Part shown: in pieces, positions 41,649 to 49,835 of the stretch
How the letters are laid out: each line of letters opens with the position of its first letter
Position numbering within the stretch: position 1 is the first letter of the stretch
NCBI RefSeq assembly: GCF_000425445.1
Contig: NZ_KE384377.1
Span: 614,070 to 678,069, forward strand
Origin: Flavobacterium denitrificans DSM 15936
GTDB taxonomy: Bacteria > Bacteroidota > Bacteroidia > Flavobacteriales > Flavobacteriaceae
DNA length: 64,000 bases
Direction of reading: 5' to 3'
Notes under the pieces: generated by a model
What the model was told of the DNA's origin: nothing
The model's database searches: none
The model's input: the letters and a program-made list of their open reading frames with translations, nothing else
Position numbers and translations under genes: made by a program

Positions 41649-42293
41649 ATGAAAAAAATTATACTTCTAGTATTCGCTTTAATTTTAATTCAAAATCTAT
41701 CGGCACAAAGTTTAAATAAAATGCAATGGTTTAATGAACCTGAAAAATGGGAAATTAAAAGCAATGCGTTAATTATGAATGTAACGCCAAACAGTGATTA
41801 CTGGCGAATTTCGCATTACGGTTTTACGGTTGATGATGCGCCTTTTTACTATGCAACTTACGGTGGTGAGTTTGAGGCCAAAGTAAAAATTACAGGAAAT
41901 TACATCGCTCGTTTTGACCAAATGGGATTGATGATTCGTGTAGACGAAAAAAACTACATTAAAACCGGAGTCGAATTTGTTGACGGAAAATTCAACATCA
42001 GCACTGTAGTGACGCATGAAAAAAGCGATTGGAGTGTAACCACACTTGAAAAAGCGCCACCATTTATCTGGATAAAAGCCGTTAGAAGGTTAGATGCTGT
42101 TGAAGTTTTTTATTCTTTTGATGATAAAAACTACATCATGACCAGAAATGCGCCACTGCAAGACAACACGCCGGTTATGGTTGGATTAATGGCCGCTTCG
42201 CCAGACGGAAATGGTTTTGAAGCTAAATTTGAAAATTTCACAGTTAAACATCTTCCAGACCAAAGAAGATTAGAATGGTTGAAAAATCACTAA
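41649..42293 (+). CDS. Secreted DUF1349 protein
   Basis: 214 residues. A signal peptide (ILLVFALILIQNLSAQ) is followed by a concanavalin-like jelly-roll of the DUF1349 family: WRISHYGFTVDDAPFYYAT, 'DQMGLMIRVDEKNYIKTGVEFVDG', and 'WIKAVRRLDAVEVFYSFDDKNYIMTR'. It ends with MVGLMAASPDGNGFEAKFENF. Some relatives bind or modify sugars. It lies between a GH3 glycosidase and an acyltransferase, so a carbohydrate context is plausible. Periplasmic. No enzymatic activity is claimed. Confidence 0.8.
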   Translation: MKKIILLVFALILIQNLSAQSLNKMQWFNEPEKWEIKSNALIMNVTPNSDYWRISHYGFTVDDAPFYYATYGGEFEAKVKITGNYIARFDQMGLMIRVDEKNYIKTGVEFVDGKFNISTVVTHEKSDWSVTTLEKAPPFIWIKAVRRLDAVEVFYSFDDKNYIMTRNAPLQDNTPVMVGLMAASPDGNGFEAKFENFTVKHLPDQRRLEWLKNH

Positions 42294-42364
42294 TAATAAT
42301 TGTGAATTGTAAATTATCAATTATTAATTAAATTCACCATTAACAGTTTATAATTAACCATTAT

Positions 42365-43501
42365 ATGAATGATATTCAACCAAAAAAACATTACGAAATC
42401 CTTGACGGATTACGTGGAGTTGCTGCAATATTAGTTGTAGCTTTTCATATTTTTGAAACTTTCGCAGGCGGAAACCGTTTTAAGCAAATTATCAATCACG
42501 GTTATTTAGCCGTTGATTTCTTTTTTCTTTTATCTGGATTTGTAGTTGCTTATGCCTATGATGATCGTTGGGGAAAAATGACACAATGGGAATTTTACAA
42601 ACGCCGATTAATTCGTTTGCAGCCCATGGTGATTATGGGGATGATTATAGGCGCCTTATTTTATTATTTTCAAGCTTCAGACATATTATTTCCAATGATT
42701 GCAGATATGGAAGTATGGAAAGTAATTCTGACCATGATAATCGGATTTACATTATTGCCAATTCCGCCTTCTTTGGAAATTAGAGGCTGGGGAGAAATGC
42801 ATCCTTTAGACGGTCCGGCATGGTCGCTTTTTTTTGAATATATTGCAAATATCTTGTACGCCCTAATCTTTCGCAAATTTTCGAAAAAAGTATTGTCAGT
42901 TTTTGTACTGCTATTTGCCGGACTGCTAATTAATTATCTTGTTTTTGGGCCAAAAGGTGATGTGATAGGCGGGTGGTCTTTAAACTTGGAGCAAATGAAC
43001 ATTGGTTTTACCCGATTATTATACCCGTTTTTTGCCGGTATGTTGCTTTGTCGTTTAGGAAAATTGATTCATTTAAAAGGCGCTTTCTGGATTTGCAGTA
43101 TTTTGATTACTGTTGTTTTGGCTCTTCCAAGATTTGGAGACGAAAACAGTTTATGGATGAACGGATTATATGAATCATTCTGTATCATTTTAGTTTTCCC
43201 ATTAATCGTTGCAATTGGAGCCGGCGGACAGATCAAAAGTGCTTTTTCAGCTAAGATTTGTAAACTATTGGGTGATATCTCATATCCAATTTATATTACT
43301 CATTATCCATTGATTTATTGGTACACGGCTTGGGTCGTTAACAATAAAATTTCTTTAGAAGACGGTTTCCTTCCTGGAATTGCACTTTTGTTAGCAAGTA
43401 TTGTTTTAGCATTCGTATGTTTAAAATTATACGATGAGCCGGTTAGAAAGTGGCTTGTAAATAAATTTCAGAGAAAAGGTTCTGAGGTTGTAAGAAGCTA
43501 A
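42365..43501 (+). CDS. Acyltransferase 3 family (OafA/YrhL-like)
   Basis: 378 residues with about ten transmembrane helices. The family signatures are LDGLRGVAAILVVAFHIFE (the R-x10-H motif), GYLAVDFFFLLSGFVVAYAYDDRW, YKRRLIRLQP, and a late SYPIYITHYPLIYWY. Members transfer acetyl or other acyl groups to sugars or peptidoglycan at the membrane. The downstream inverted pair of hairpins is shared with the convergent NADH:flavin oxidoreductase gene. The acceptor is unknown; adjacent sugar-active proteins favour a glycan. Confidence 0.88.
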   Translation: MNDIQPKKHYEILDGLRGVAAILVVAFHIFETFAGGNRFKQIINHGYLAVDFFFLLSGFVVAYAYDDRWGKMTQWEFYKRRLIRLQPMVIMGMIIGALFYYFQASDILFPMIADMEVWKVILTMIIGFTLLPIPPSLEIRGWGEMHPLDGPAWSLFFEYIANILYALIFRKFSKKVLSVFVLLFAGLLINYLVFGPKGDVIGGWSLNLEQMNIGFTRLLYPFFAGMLLCRLGKLIHLKGAFWICSILITVVLALPRFGDENSLWMNGLYESFCIILVFPLIVAIGAGGQIKSAFSAKICKLLGDISYPIYITHYPLIYWYTAWVVNNKISLEDGFLPGIALLLASIVLAFVCLKLYDEPVRKWLVNKFQRKGSEVVRS

Positions 43502-43595
43502 GGTGCTAAGGAAAAAACTTTGTCACTTTGAATCTTCGCAACTTTGCACCTTTTAAAAACATTGAATTTCTAAATTTTGTTAGTTTTAGAATTGA

Positions 43596-43631
43596 AAAAA
43601 GGGATGAAATATTTAAAATTTCATCCCTTTT
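43596..43631. terminator. Hairpin terminator, convergent
   Basis: AAAAGGGATGAAAT / ATTTCATCCCTTTT, 14 bp stem, between the acyltransferase (plus) and the oxidoreductase (minus). Confidence 0.8.
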
Positions 43632-43701
43632 CTATTTTTAAACAAAGTTCAGAGTAAAACCTTTGTCCCTTTGTAACTTTGTCTCTTTGTAGCTAAAAAA
43701 A

Positions 43702-44808
43702 TTATTCCAAAACCAATTGTCCTAAAGCTTCTTTGCTGAAACCTTTCAATTGATCTAATTTTCCTTCTTTGATTTTTGCGACCCAATTTGGATCAGATAA
43801 AAGAGGTCTTCCAACAGCAACCAAATCAAAATCACCTCTATCGAAACGTCTGTTTAATTCTTCTAAAGAAGTCGGCTCAGAACTTTCACCCGCAAAAGCG
43901 CCAAAGAAATCACTTGAAAGTCCAACAGAACCTACAGTAATAGTTGGAGCTCCAGTCACTTTTTTAGCCCATCCAGCAAAATTCAAATCAGAACCTTCAA
44001 ATTCAGGTTCCCAGAATCTGCGTTGTGAAGCATGTATAATATCAACTCCAGCATCAACAAGCGGTGTAAGCCAAGCTTCTAATTCTTGTGGATTTTTAGC
44101 CAATTTATAATTGTAATCAGAAGGTTTGAATTGAGAAAAACGCATGATAACTGCGAAATCATTCCCAACTTGTTTTCTTACTTCTTTAACAACTTCAATG
44201 GCAAAACAATTACGTTCTGGCAATGTTTTTCCGCCGTAAATATCTTCACGTAAATTTGTTTCCGCTCTAAAGAATTGGTCAATTAAATAACCATGAGCGC
44301 CGTGAATTTCGATCGTATCAAAACCAAGTCTTTTTGCATCAGCTGCCGCTTTTCCAAAAGCCAAAATTGTATTCTCAATATCTTTCTCAGTCATTGTAAT
44401 TCCATTTCTGAAATCAGGACGATTTAATCCAGACGGACCTTCAAATGGAACAGGAGGAACCCAACCAGAATGGTGATTATCCATAATTCCCATATGCCAG
44501 ATTTGTGGCCCCATTTTCCCGCCAGCAGCATGAACTTCGTCAATCACTTTTTTCCAGCCATTTAAAGAAGATTCTCCATAAAAATGAGGAACATTTGCAT
44601 CGTTTGATGATGAAGGTCTGTCAATTACAGTTCCTTCAGATAAAATTAAACCAACTTCGCCTTCAGCTCTTTTTTGGTAGTAAGCTGCGACATCATCAGT
44701 TGGAACTCCATTTGGAGAAAAAGAGCGCGTCATTGGCGCCATTACGATTCGGTTTTTCAGATTCAACGATTTTAAGTTAAATTCCGAAAACAGGTTGTTT
44801 GTACTCAT
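43702..44808 (-). CDS. Old-yellow-enzyme family NADH:flavin oxidoreductase
   Basis: 368 residues. An FMN-dependent TIM barrel: LNLKNRIVMAPMTRSFSP, QIWHMGIMD, the substrate-binding FDTIEIHGAHGYLIDQFF (H-x-x-x pattern with the catalytic region), 'YGGKTLPERNCFAIEVVKEVR', and GDFDLVAVGRPLLSDPNWV. It reduces activated C=C bonds with NAD(P)H. Its gene begins 7 bp after the ArsR-type regulator, so the two form one operon controlled at 45123-45152. Cytoplasmic. Substrate likely electrophilic enals/quinones by family, not shown here. Confidence 0.93.
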   Translation of the reverse strand: MSTNNLFSEFNLKSLNLKNRIVMAPMTRSFSPNGVPTDDVAAYYQKRAEGEVGLILSEGTVIDRPSSSNDANVPHFYGESSLNGWKKVIDEVHAAGGKMGPQIWHMGIMDNHHSGWVPPVPFEGPSGLNRPDFRNGITMTEKDIENTILAFGKAAADAKRLGFDTIEIHGAHGYLIDQFFRAETNLREDIYGGKTLPERNCFAIEVVKEVRKQVGNDFAVIMRFSQFKPSDYNYKLAKNPQELEAWLTPLVDAGVDIIHASQRRFWEPEFEGSDLNFAGWAKKVTGAPTITVGSVGLSSDFFGAFAGESSEPTSLEELNRRFDRGDFDLVAVGRPLLSDPNWVAKIKEGKLDQLKGFSKEALGQLVLE

Positions 44809-44815
44809 AGTAATT

Positions 44816-45118
44816 TTACAAATTAGATTGAATTAATTTACTAAGTGCTTCAAAGGCACCTTCGTTGCGTTTATAATAAGTCCATTGTCCAACACGTTTG
44901 GCTTCGATAAAACCAGCACGTTGCAAAATAGACAAGTATTCAGATACTGTAGATTGTGTCAAACCAGCTTTAGCCTGAATTTGTCCCACGCAAACTCCGT
45001 GTTCAAATCCGCCATGTTCCAGTTGACCTGGAAAGTTGATTTCAGGTTCTTTCAGCCATTCCAGCATTTGCAGTCTGGACTTGTTTGACAGTGCTTTAAA
45101 GATTTCTATATTTTCCAT
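44816..45118 (-). CDS. ArsR-family transcriptional regulator
   Basis: 100 residues. The winged helix of the ArsR/SmtB family (IFKALSNKSRLQMLEWLKEP, QAKAGLTQSTVSEYLSILQRAGFIEAKRVGQWTYYKRN) is complete. The insertion FPGQLEHGGFEHGVCVGQI contains one Cys and two His, a possible metal or electrophile sensor site, but it differs from the ELCVCDL metal motif of classical ArsR. It is the first gene of an operon with the old yellow enzyme and is likely an autorepressor. The promoter sits so close that the mRNA would be nearly leaderless. Confidence 0.9.
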   Translation of the reverse strand: MENIEIFKALSNKSRLQMLEWLKEPEINFPGQLEHGGFEHGVCVGQIQAKAGLTQSTVSEYLSILQRAGFIEAKRVGQWTYYKRNEGAFEALSKLIQSNL

Positions 45119-45122
45119 GACG

Positions 45123-45152
45123 CAAATATATCGACTTTTCCCGATATACCAA
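45123..45152 (-). promoter_or_regulatory. arsR promoter with an operator palindrome inside it
   Basis: On the minus strand TTG (45150-45152) and TATATTTG (45123-45130) are separated by exactly 19 bp. A perfect inverted repeat TATATCG-N8-CGATATA spans 45127-45148, overlapping the -7 box and filling the spacer. Binding of the regulator would block polymerase. The ATG is only 5 bp from the box. Confidence 0.75.
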
Positions 45153-45240
45153 TTTAAAGAAAAATATTTAGGATTTTTTTATGATGGAGAAGAGGAAATG
45201 ACGAAGAATTTACTAAAGAAAAATTATATTTGCTTATGTA

Positions 45241-45359
45241 TTAATCTCGCAAAGATGCGGAGTCGCAAAGTCTTTTTAAGCTTTATGAGTTGCTTGCCTC
45301 AGTAAAAGCCGGAAGCAAGTCAAAAATAACTTTGCGACTCCGCGTCTTTGCGAGATTAA
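45241..45359. repeat. Inverted repeat, 31-bp arms with one mismatch
   Basis: TTAATCTCGCAAAGATGCGG... (45241-45271) is complementary to 45329-45359 with a single T/C difference. The loop contains a smaller hairpin. It lies between the divergent arsR and thioredoxin genes and shares the TCGCAAAG word with other gaps. Confidence 0.8.
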
Positions 45360-45392
45360 AAAATTCCCCAAAACAAATAAACTTAATCCATT

Positions 45393-45884
45393 ATGAAAAA
45401 AACATTACTCATTTTAGGCTTCTTATGTTGTGCAATCACCAGTTCAAAAGCACAAGTTGTAGGTGTCGATGTCGGCGATATTGCTCCAGAAATTGAACTT
45501 CCAGATACAAAAGGAAATGTCGTTTCGCTTTCGTCATTTAGAGGCGCTTTAGTGTTAGTTGACTTTTGGGCTTCATGGTGCGGACCATGCATCAAAGAAC
45601 AACCGGCTTTATTGAAACTGCATAATGCTTATCCAGAAAAACTATTTATTTATGGCGTTTCTATGGACACAAAAAAGCCTTTGTGGACAGGCGCAATTGC
45701 AAAAGGAAAATTGCCTTGGACAAACGTAAGCGACTTAAAATATTGGAGTTCGCCAGTTGTAAGCGCGTACATGCTACAATCTGTTCCATTAAACTTTTTA
45801 ATTGATAAAAATGGAATTATTTTAGCTAAAAATATTCACGGAAAAGCTCTAGAAGATATGGTTAACAGCTTGTTGACTAAGTAG
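45393..45884 (+). CDS. TlpA/ResA-like periplasmic thioredoxin
   Basis: 163 residues. The signal peptide (LLILGFLCCAITSSKAQ) precedes a thioredoxin fold with GDIAPEIELPDTKGNVVSLS, the active site FWASWCGPCIKEQPAL (CxxC at about residues 68-71), and the cis-Pro region QSVPLNFLIDKNG. It reduces disulfides or supports cytochrome or other envelope maturation. No client gene is adjacent. Periplasmic, possibly membrane-associated via its N-terminus if the signal is uncleaved. Confidence 0.9.
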   Translation: MKKTLLILGFLCCAITSSKAQVVGVDVGDIAPEIELPDTKGNVVSLSSFRGALVLVDFWASWCGPCIKEQPALLKLHNAYPEKLFIYGVSMDTKKPLWTGAIAKGKLPWTNVSDLKYWSSPVVSAYMLQSVPLNFLIDKNGIILAKNIHGKALEDMVNSLLTK

Positions 45885-45905
45885 TTTTTTGTTTCAAGTT
45901 TCAAG

Positions 45906-46052
45906 TTTAACCGCAAAGAGCGCATAGATTTACGCAAAGCACGCAAGGAAAATTAAACTTTGCGACTCTGCGACTTTGCGAGATTATTTCGTCAGCTTAA
46001 AAAAAAAACTTATCGAACCTTTGCGTAAATCTATGCGCTCTTTGCGGTTAAA
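45906..46052. repeat. Inverted repeat, perfect 34-bp arms
   Basis: TTTAACCGCAAAGAGCGCAT... (45906-45939) is exactly complementary to 46019-46052. The loop contains TTTGCGACTCTGCGACTTTG, related to the repeat at 45329-45359, and the flanks carry TTTCAAG / CTGAAAC words in opposite order. It lies between convergent genes. Confidence 0.85.
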
Positions 46053-46103
46053 TTCACAAAGCAAATCAACCTGAAACCTGAAACAAAGAAAAACCTGAAA
46101 CAA

Positions 46104-46132
46104 AAAAAAAGTCCATTTTAATGGACTTTTTT
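46104..46132. terminator. Hairpin terminator
   Basis: AAAAAGTCCATT / AATGGACTTTTT between the thioredoxin gene and the minus-strand gene ending at 46136. Confidence 0.8.
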
Positions 46133-46135
46133 AAA

Positions 46136-46519
46136 TTATTCGTTTTCTGTATTTGCCTTTTTGACGCCTCCAAAGCTTGTTTTCATCATTTCCCTAATTT
46201 GAAACTGCGATTTGTTTCGTGTAACATTTTTCCATTCGTCAAAATTATAAATATGGATTTTATCGGCATACGGATTTGTTACAAAGAAAAGTCTTGATAT
46301 AGAGAATTTATAATATTTTAATTCATGCGAAATGTGGCGATCGGGAACGACAATAAGAATCGTATCCCAATCCAGAAAATTTTTTGGAACGTCCTCTCTT
46401 TCAGTTAATCCAAGAGAATCAAAAAAGGCAACTATCTTTTGATCATTAATCTTATCGATCTTTTCATCGATACGCTTAATGGTGCTCAGAAGCTTTTTTT
46501 CATCTTTAATAACACTCAT
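46136..46519 (-). CDS. Cytoplasmic protein of unknown function
   Basis: 127 residues, no signal peptide. The N-terminus (KKLLSTIKRIDEKIDKINDQKI) is helical and charged. The middle (DWDTILIVVPDRHISHELKYYKFSIS) and RLFFVTNPYADKIHIYNFDEW suggest an alpha/beta fold, and the end (MMKTSFGGVKKANTENE) is basic and flexible. I do not recognise the family. It stands alone between a repeat region and the GH2 gene. Confidence 0.6.
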   Translation of the reverse strand: MSVIKDEKKLLSTIKRIDEKIDKINDQKIVAFFDSLGLTEREDVPKNFLDWDTILIVVPDRHISHELKYYKFSISRLFFVTNPYADKIHIYNFDEWKNVTRNKSQFQIREMMKTSFGGVKKANTENE

Positions 46520-46728
46520 AAAATCTTTGTTTTTTAAATTTTTATATAAAATTACACCAAAAGAAAATTATTTTATAAAGTAAAGCCAATAGAATGATTC
46601 TAAATTTTGTTACTCATTTTTGATGGGGTATACAAGGATAATAGTTTATGTTTTTGATAAAATACTATTAAAAAATATACCTTCAAAAAGCTAATTTTAT
46701 ATTTTCTAATTTTTACCAAAACAGTTTT

Positions 46729-49551
46729 ATGAGAAATTCTTGTCTTAAAAAAGTCTTTTCAATTTATTTTTTTTTGATTTCAGTTTTGGCTTTTGCCCAA
46801 AGCAAATCGGATAGAGAATTGATTTTGATAGATAAAGATTGGCGATTTTCCTTTGGACATTTATATGACACTGATAAAGACTTTGGTCATGCTACAGGAT
46901 ATTTCTCTTATTTAACAAAAACAGGTTTCGGAGATGGTCCGGCGGCCAAAGATTTTGATGACCGCGCCTGGAGAAAACTTGATTTGCCTCATGATTGGGC
47001 GGTCGAACAATCTTTTAGCGAAAACGCCAGTTTCAGTCACGGATTTAAGACAGCCGGAAAAGGTTTTCCAGAAAAAAACATTGGTTGGTATAGAAAGAAA
47101 ATCAATATTCCAGACGCTGACAAGGGAAAGATAATCTCTTTAAAATTTGATGGTGTTTTCAGAAATTCAAAAGTGTTTTTCAACGGTTATTATCTCGGAA
47201 CAGAGGAAAGCGGTTACAATGGATTTGAATATGATGTAACAGCTTATGTAAATTACGGTGGAGAAAATATGATCGTTGTTCGTGCCGATACTTCAATGGA
47301 AGAAGGCTGGTTTTATGAAGGCGCAGGGATTTACAGGCATGTTTATCTGCTGAAAACAAATCCAATTCATGTTGCTTTGAATGGCACTTATGTAAAGTCT
47401 GAATTGAAAAATAGTGATGCAGTAATTTCAACCGAAGTTTCAATAGAAAATAAAGGAAATTACAAAGGCACTATTGAAGTAGTTCAGACGATTTTTGATG
47501 CTTCGAATAAACAAATTACATCAGTTTCAGAAAATATTTTGGCTCCTGAATTTTATAAAACAACAAATTTTACTTCAAAATTAAATGTCAAAAACCCGAT
47601 TCTATGGGATATTGATGCACCAAACTTATACCGTTTGGTTACTGAATTAAAGCAGAACGGAAAAACAATTGACCGTTACGAAACGCCTTTCGGAATTAGA
47701 ACAATAAAATTTGATGCCGAAAAAGGCTTTTTTCTGAATGGAAAAGCGTTAAAATTAAAAGGAACCAATAATCATCAAGATCATGCTGGAATTGGAACTG
47801 CTTTGCCAGATGAAATTCAGTATTACAGAATTAAAAAGTTGAAAGAAATGGGTTCAAACGCTTATCGTTGTTCGCATCACCCTCCAACTCCCGAATTACT
47901 GAAAGCTTGTGATGAATTGGGAATGCTTGTAATTGATGAAACTCGATTAATGGGAATTAACGATTATCATTTGAATGATTTGGAACGGATGATGAAGCGT
48001 GATCGAAATCACCCAAGTATTATTTGTTGGTCGGTTGGAAATGAAGAATGGAATATCGAAGGTAATATTGTCGGCGAACGCATTACTAATGTGATGCAGG
48101 ATTTTGCAAAAAGCATTGATGATACAAGACCTGTGACAGTTGGGATCAGCAGTGGATTTAGAAGTGGTATTTCATCTGTAGTGGAGATGATGGGCTACAA
48201 TTATCTTGGAAATGGAGATATTGACGCGCACCGAAATGAATTCAAGCAACAGCCGGGAATGGGAACAGAGGAAGGTTCAACTTTCACCACGCGAGGGGTG
48301 TATTTTACAGATGATGCTAAACATTATAAAAGTGCTTATGATCAAAAGCCTAGACCGACTTTTTATAGCATCGAAGAAGGTTGGAAGTTTTATGCTGAAA
48401 GATCTTATTTGGCCGGAATGTTTATATGGACTGGTTTTGATTACCGCGGAGAACCAACACCTTATGGTTGGCCGTCAGTGACTTCGTATTTTGGTATGAT
48501 GGATGTTTGTGGCTTCCCGAAAGACAATGTTTTTTATTTAAAATCTTGGTGGGGAACAGAGCCAGTTTTGCATTTATTGCCACATTGGAACTGGGCTGGA
48601 TTAGAAGGAAAAGAAATTGATGTTTGGGCGTATTCTAACTGCGATGAAGTTGAACTTTTTTTGAACAAAAAGAGTTTAGGGAAAAAGAAAATGCATAAAA
48701 ACAGCCATTTAGAATGGAAAGTAAATTATGCGACAGGAACTTTGGAAGCAATTGGATATAAAAACGGCAAAAAAGTGTTGACGGATATTCAAAAAACAAC
48801 TGGAAAAGCAGAAAACGTCAAATTGTCTTTGGATAAAGAAAATGTTGTGAAAGGGAATGTTTCGGTTATAACGGTTGAAACTACGGATAAAAATGGCTTG
48901 CATGTTCCGACTTCTAATGATGAAATAGCATTTTCAATAAAAGGCGGAAAAATTTTAGGTGTAGGAAACGGTGATCCAACTTCTTTAGAAAAGGATCAGT
49001 TTATAGATGAGATGGAATTGGTGTCAATTACAAATTTTCAGGAACAAAAAGGAAAAACTGCTGTTTTGCCACAGCAATTGTCAAATTACCCTGAAAACGA
49101 TTGGAAAATAGCTTTTAAAGACCGTGATTATAAAAATCAGGCATCATCTTATATTTATCGCGGTGAATTTGAACTGAAAAATATTTCGGTCTCAAATATT
49201 GTGAGCTTCTTTTACAAGAAAATTGGAATTGAATCGGTCGTTTTTGTAAACGGAAACAAGGTAAATGCAAGCTCTGAAGATCCTCAAAAATACATTCTGA
49301 ATACTTCTCTCTTAAAAGAAGGAAAAAATACAATTCATATTGCTGCAACGCCATTGCAAAAAATTAAAGATTGGGATGTAATGAATACAGATCCCGGAAT
49401 TATTCAGGTCATAACACCAGCAGAATCTTGGAAAAGAAAGCTTTTTAATGGCTACGCCCAAATTATAATCCAAAAAGAAGATAATGCCAAAGAAGTTATT
49501 TTATCCGCTTCCGCAAAAGAAGTAAAAGCAGCAAGTTTAAAATTAAAATAA
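46729..49551 (+). CDS. Glycoside hydrolase family 2, beta-galactosidase-like
   Basis: 940 residues. A signal peptide (FFLISVLAFAQS) is followed by the GH2 sugar-binding jelly roll (VEQSFSENASFSHGFK, 'YRHVYLLKTNPIHVAL'), an Ig-like domain, and the TIM barrel. The acid/base is E439 in WSVGNEEWN and the likely nucleophile is E514 in MGTEEGSTFTTRG. C-terminal domains of the DUF4982/GH2C type continue to about residue 790, followed by a further sugar-binding-like segment. Secreted or periplasmic, it cleaves beta-galactosides or related linkages. It is about 5 kb from the GH3 gene without SusC/SusD, so no complete polysaccharide locus is present. Confidence 0.93.
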   Translation: MRNSCLKKVFSIYFFLISVLAFAQSKSDRELILIDKDWRFSFGHLYDTDKDFGHATGYFSYLTKTGFGDGPAAKDFDDRAWRKLDLPHDWAVEQSFSENASFSHGFKTAGKGFPEKNIGWYRKKINIPDADKGKIISLKFDGVFRNSKVFFNGYYLGTEESGYNGFEYDVTAYVNYGGENMIVVRADTSMEEGWFYEGAGIYRHVYLLKTNPIHVALNGTYVKSELKNSDAVISTEVSIENKGNYKGTIEVVQTIFDASNKQITSVSENILAPEFYKTTNFTSKLNVKNPILWDIDAPNLYRLVTELKQNGKTIDRYETPFGIRTIKFDAEKGFFLNGKALKLKGTNNHQDHAGIGTALPDEIQYYRIKKLKEMGSNAYRCSHHPPTPELLKACDELGMLVIDETRLMGINDYHLNDLERMMKRDRNHPSIICWSVGNEEWNIEGNIVGERITNVMQDFAKSIDDTRPVTVGISSGFRSGISSVVEMMGYNYLGNGDIDAHRNEFKQQPGMGTEEGSTFTTRGVYFTDDAKHYKSAYDQKPRPTFYSIEEGWKFYAERSYLAGMFIWTGFDYRGEPTPYGWPSVTSYFGMMDVCGFPKDNVFYLKSWWGTEPVLHLLPHWNWAGLEGKEIDVWAYSNCDEVELFLNKKSLGKKKMHKNSHLEWKVNYATGTLEAIGYKNGKKVLTDIQKTTGKAENVKLSLDKENVVKGNVSVITVETTDKNGLHVPTSNDEIAFSIKGGKILGVGNGDPTSLEKDQFIDEMELVSITNFQEQKGKTAVLPQQLSNYPENDWKIAFKDRDYKNQASSYIYRGEFELKNISVSNIVSFFYKKIGIESVVFVNGNKVNASSEDPQKYILNTSLLKEGKNTIHIAATPLQKIKDWDVMNTDPGIIQVITPAESWKRKLFNGYAQIIIQKEDNAKEVILSASAKEVKAASLKLK

Positions 49552-49558
49552 TTTCATT

Positions 49559-49643
49559 CAGATTTTGCAGATTTAAGCAGATTGGTAAAGATTTTATTTT
49601 CACAATATAAAAAATAAAAATCTGCTTAAATCTGCAAAATCTG
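49559..49643. repeat. Inverted repeat, perfect 25-bp arms
   Basis: CAGATTTTGCAGATTTAAGC... (49559-49583) pairs exactly with 49619-49643. It lies just after the GH2 stop, so it can also act as a terminator-like structure for that gene. Confidence 0.75.
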
Positions 49644-49712
49644 CGTGCAAAAAAAACTTTGCGTCTTCGCGACTTTGCGAGATTCTTTCACTCAACTAAA
49701 AAAAAAAATAGC

Positions 49713-49730
49713 TCCCGATAGCTATCGGGA
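49713..49730. repeat. 18-bp perfect palindrome, second copy
   Basis: TCCCGATAGCTATCGGGA, identical to 16839-16856. It is embedded between CGCAAAG-type words. Confidence 0.55.
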
Positions 49731-49823
49731 TTGCGCTCTTTGCGGTTAAACCTGATCCCAAAGCCTCGGGAGAAACCTGAAACCTGAAACAAAATAAACT
49801 AAAATAATATTGTTTGATTTTCA

Positions 49824-49831
49824 TAACTTTG
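49824..49831 (+). promoter_or_regulatory. -7 promoter box TAACTTTG at the start codon
   Basis: Exact TAnnTTTG match ending 4 bp before the ATG of the AraC-family gene. If used, the transcript would be leaderless. Confidence 0.5.
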
Positions 49832-49835
49832 CAAA

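Noticed and set aside
39238..49551. Complete polysaccharide utilisation locus
   Set aside because: GH3, GH2 and accessory proteins are present but no SusC/SusD pair or sugar-sensing hybrid kinase was found within the window.
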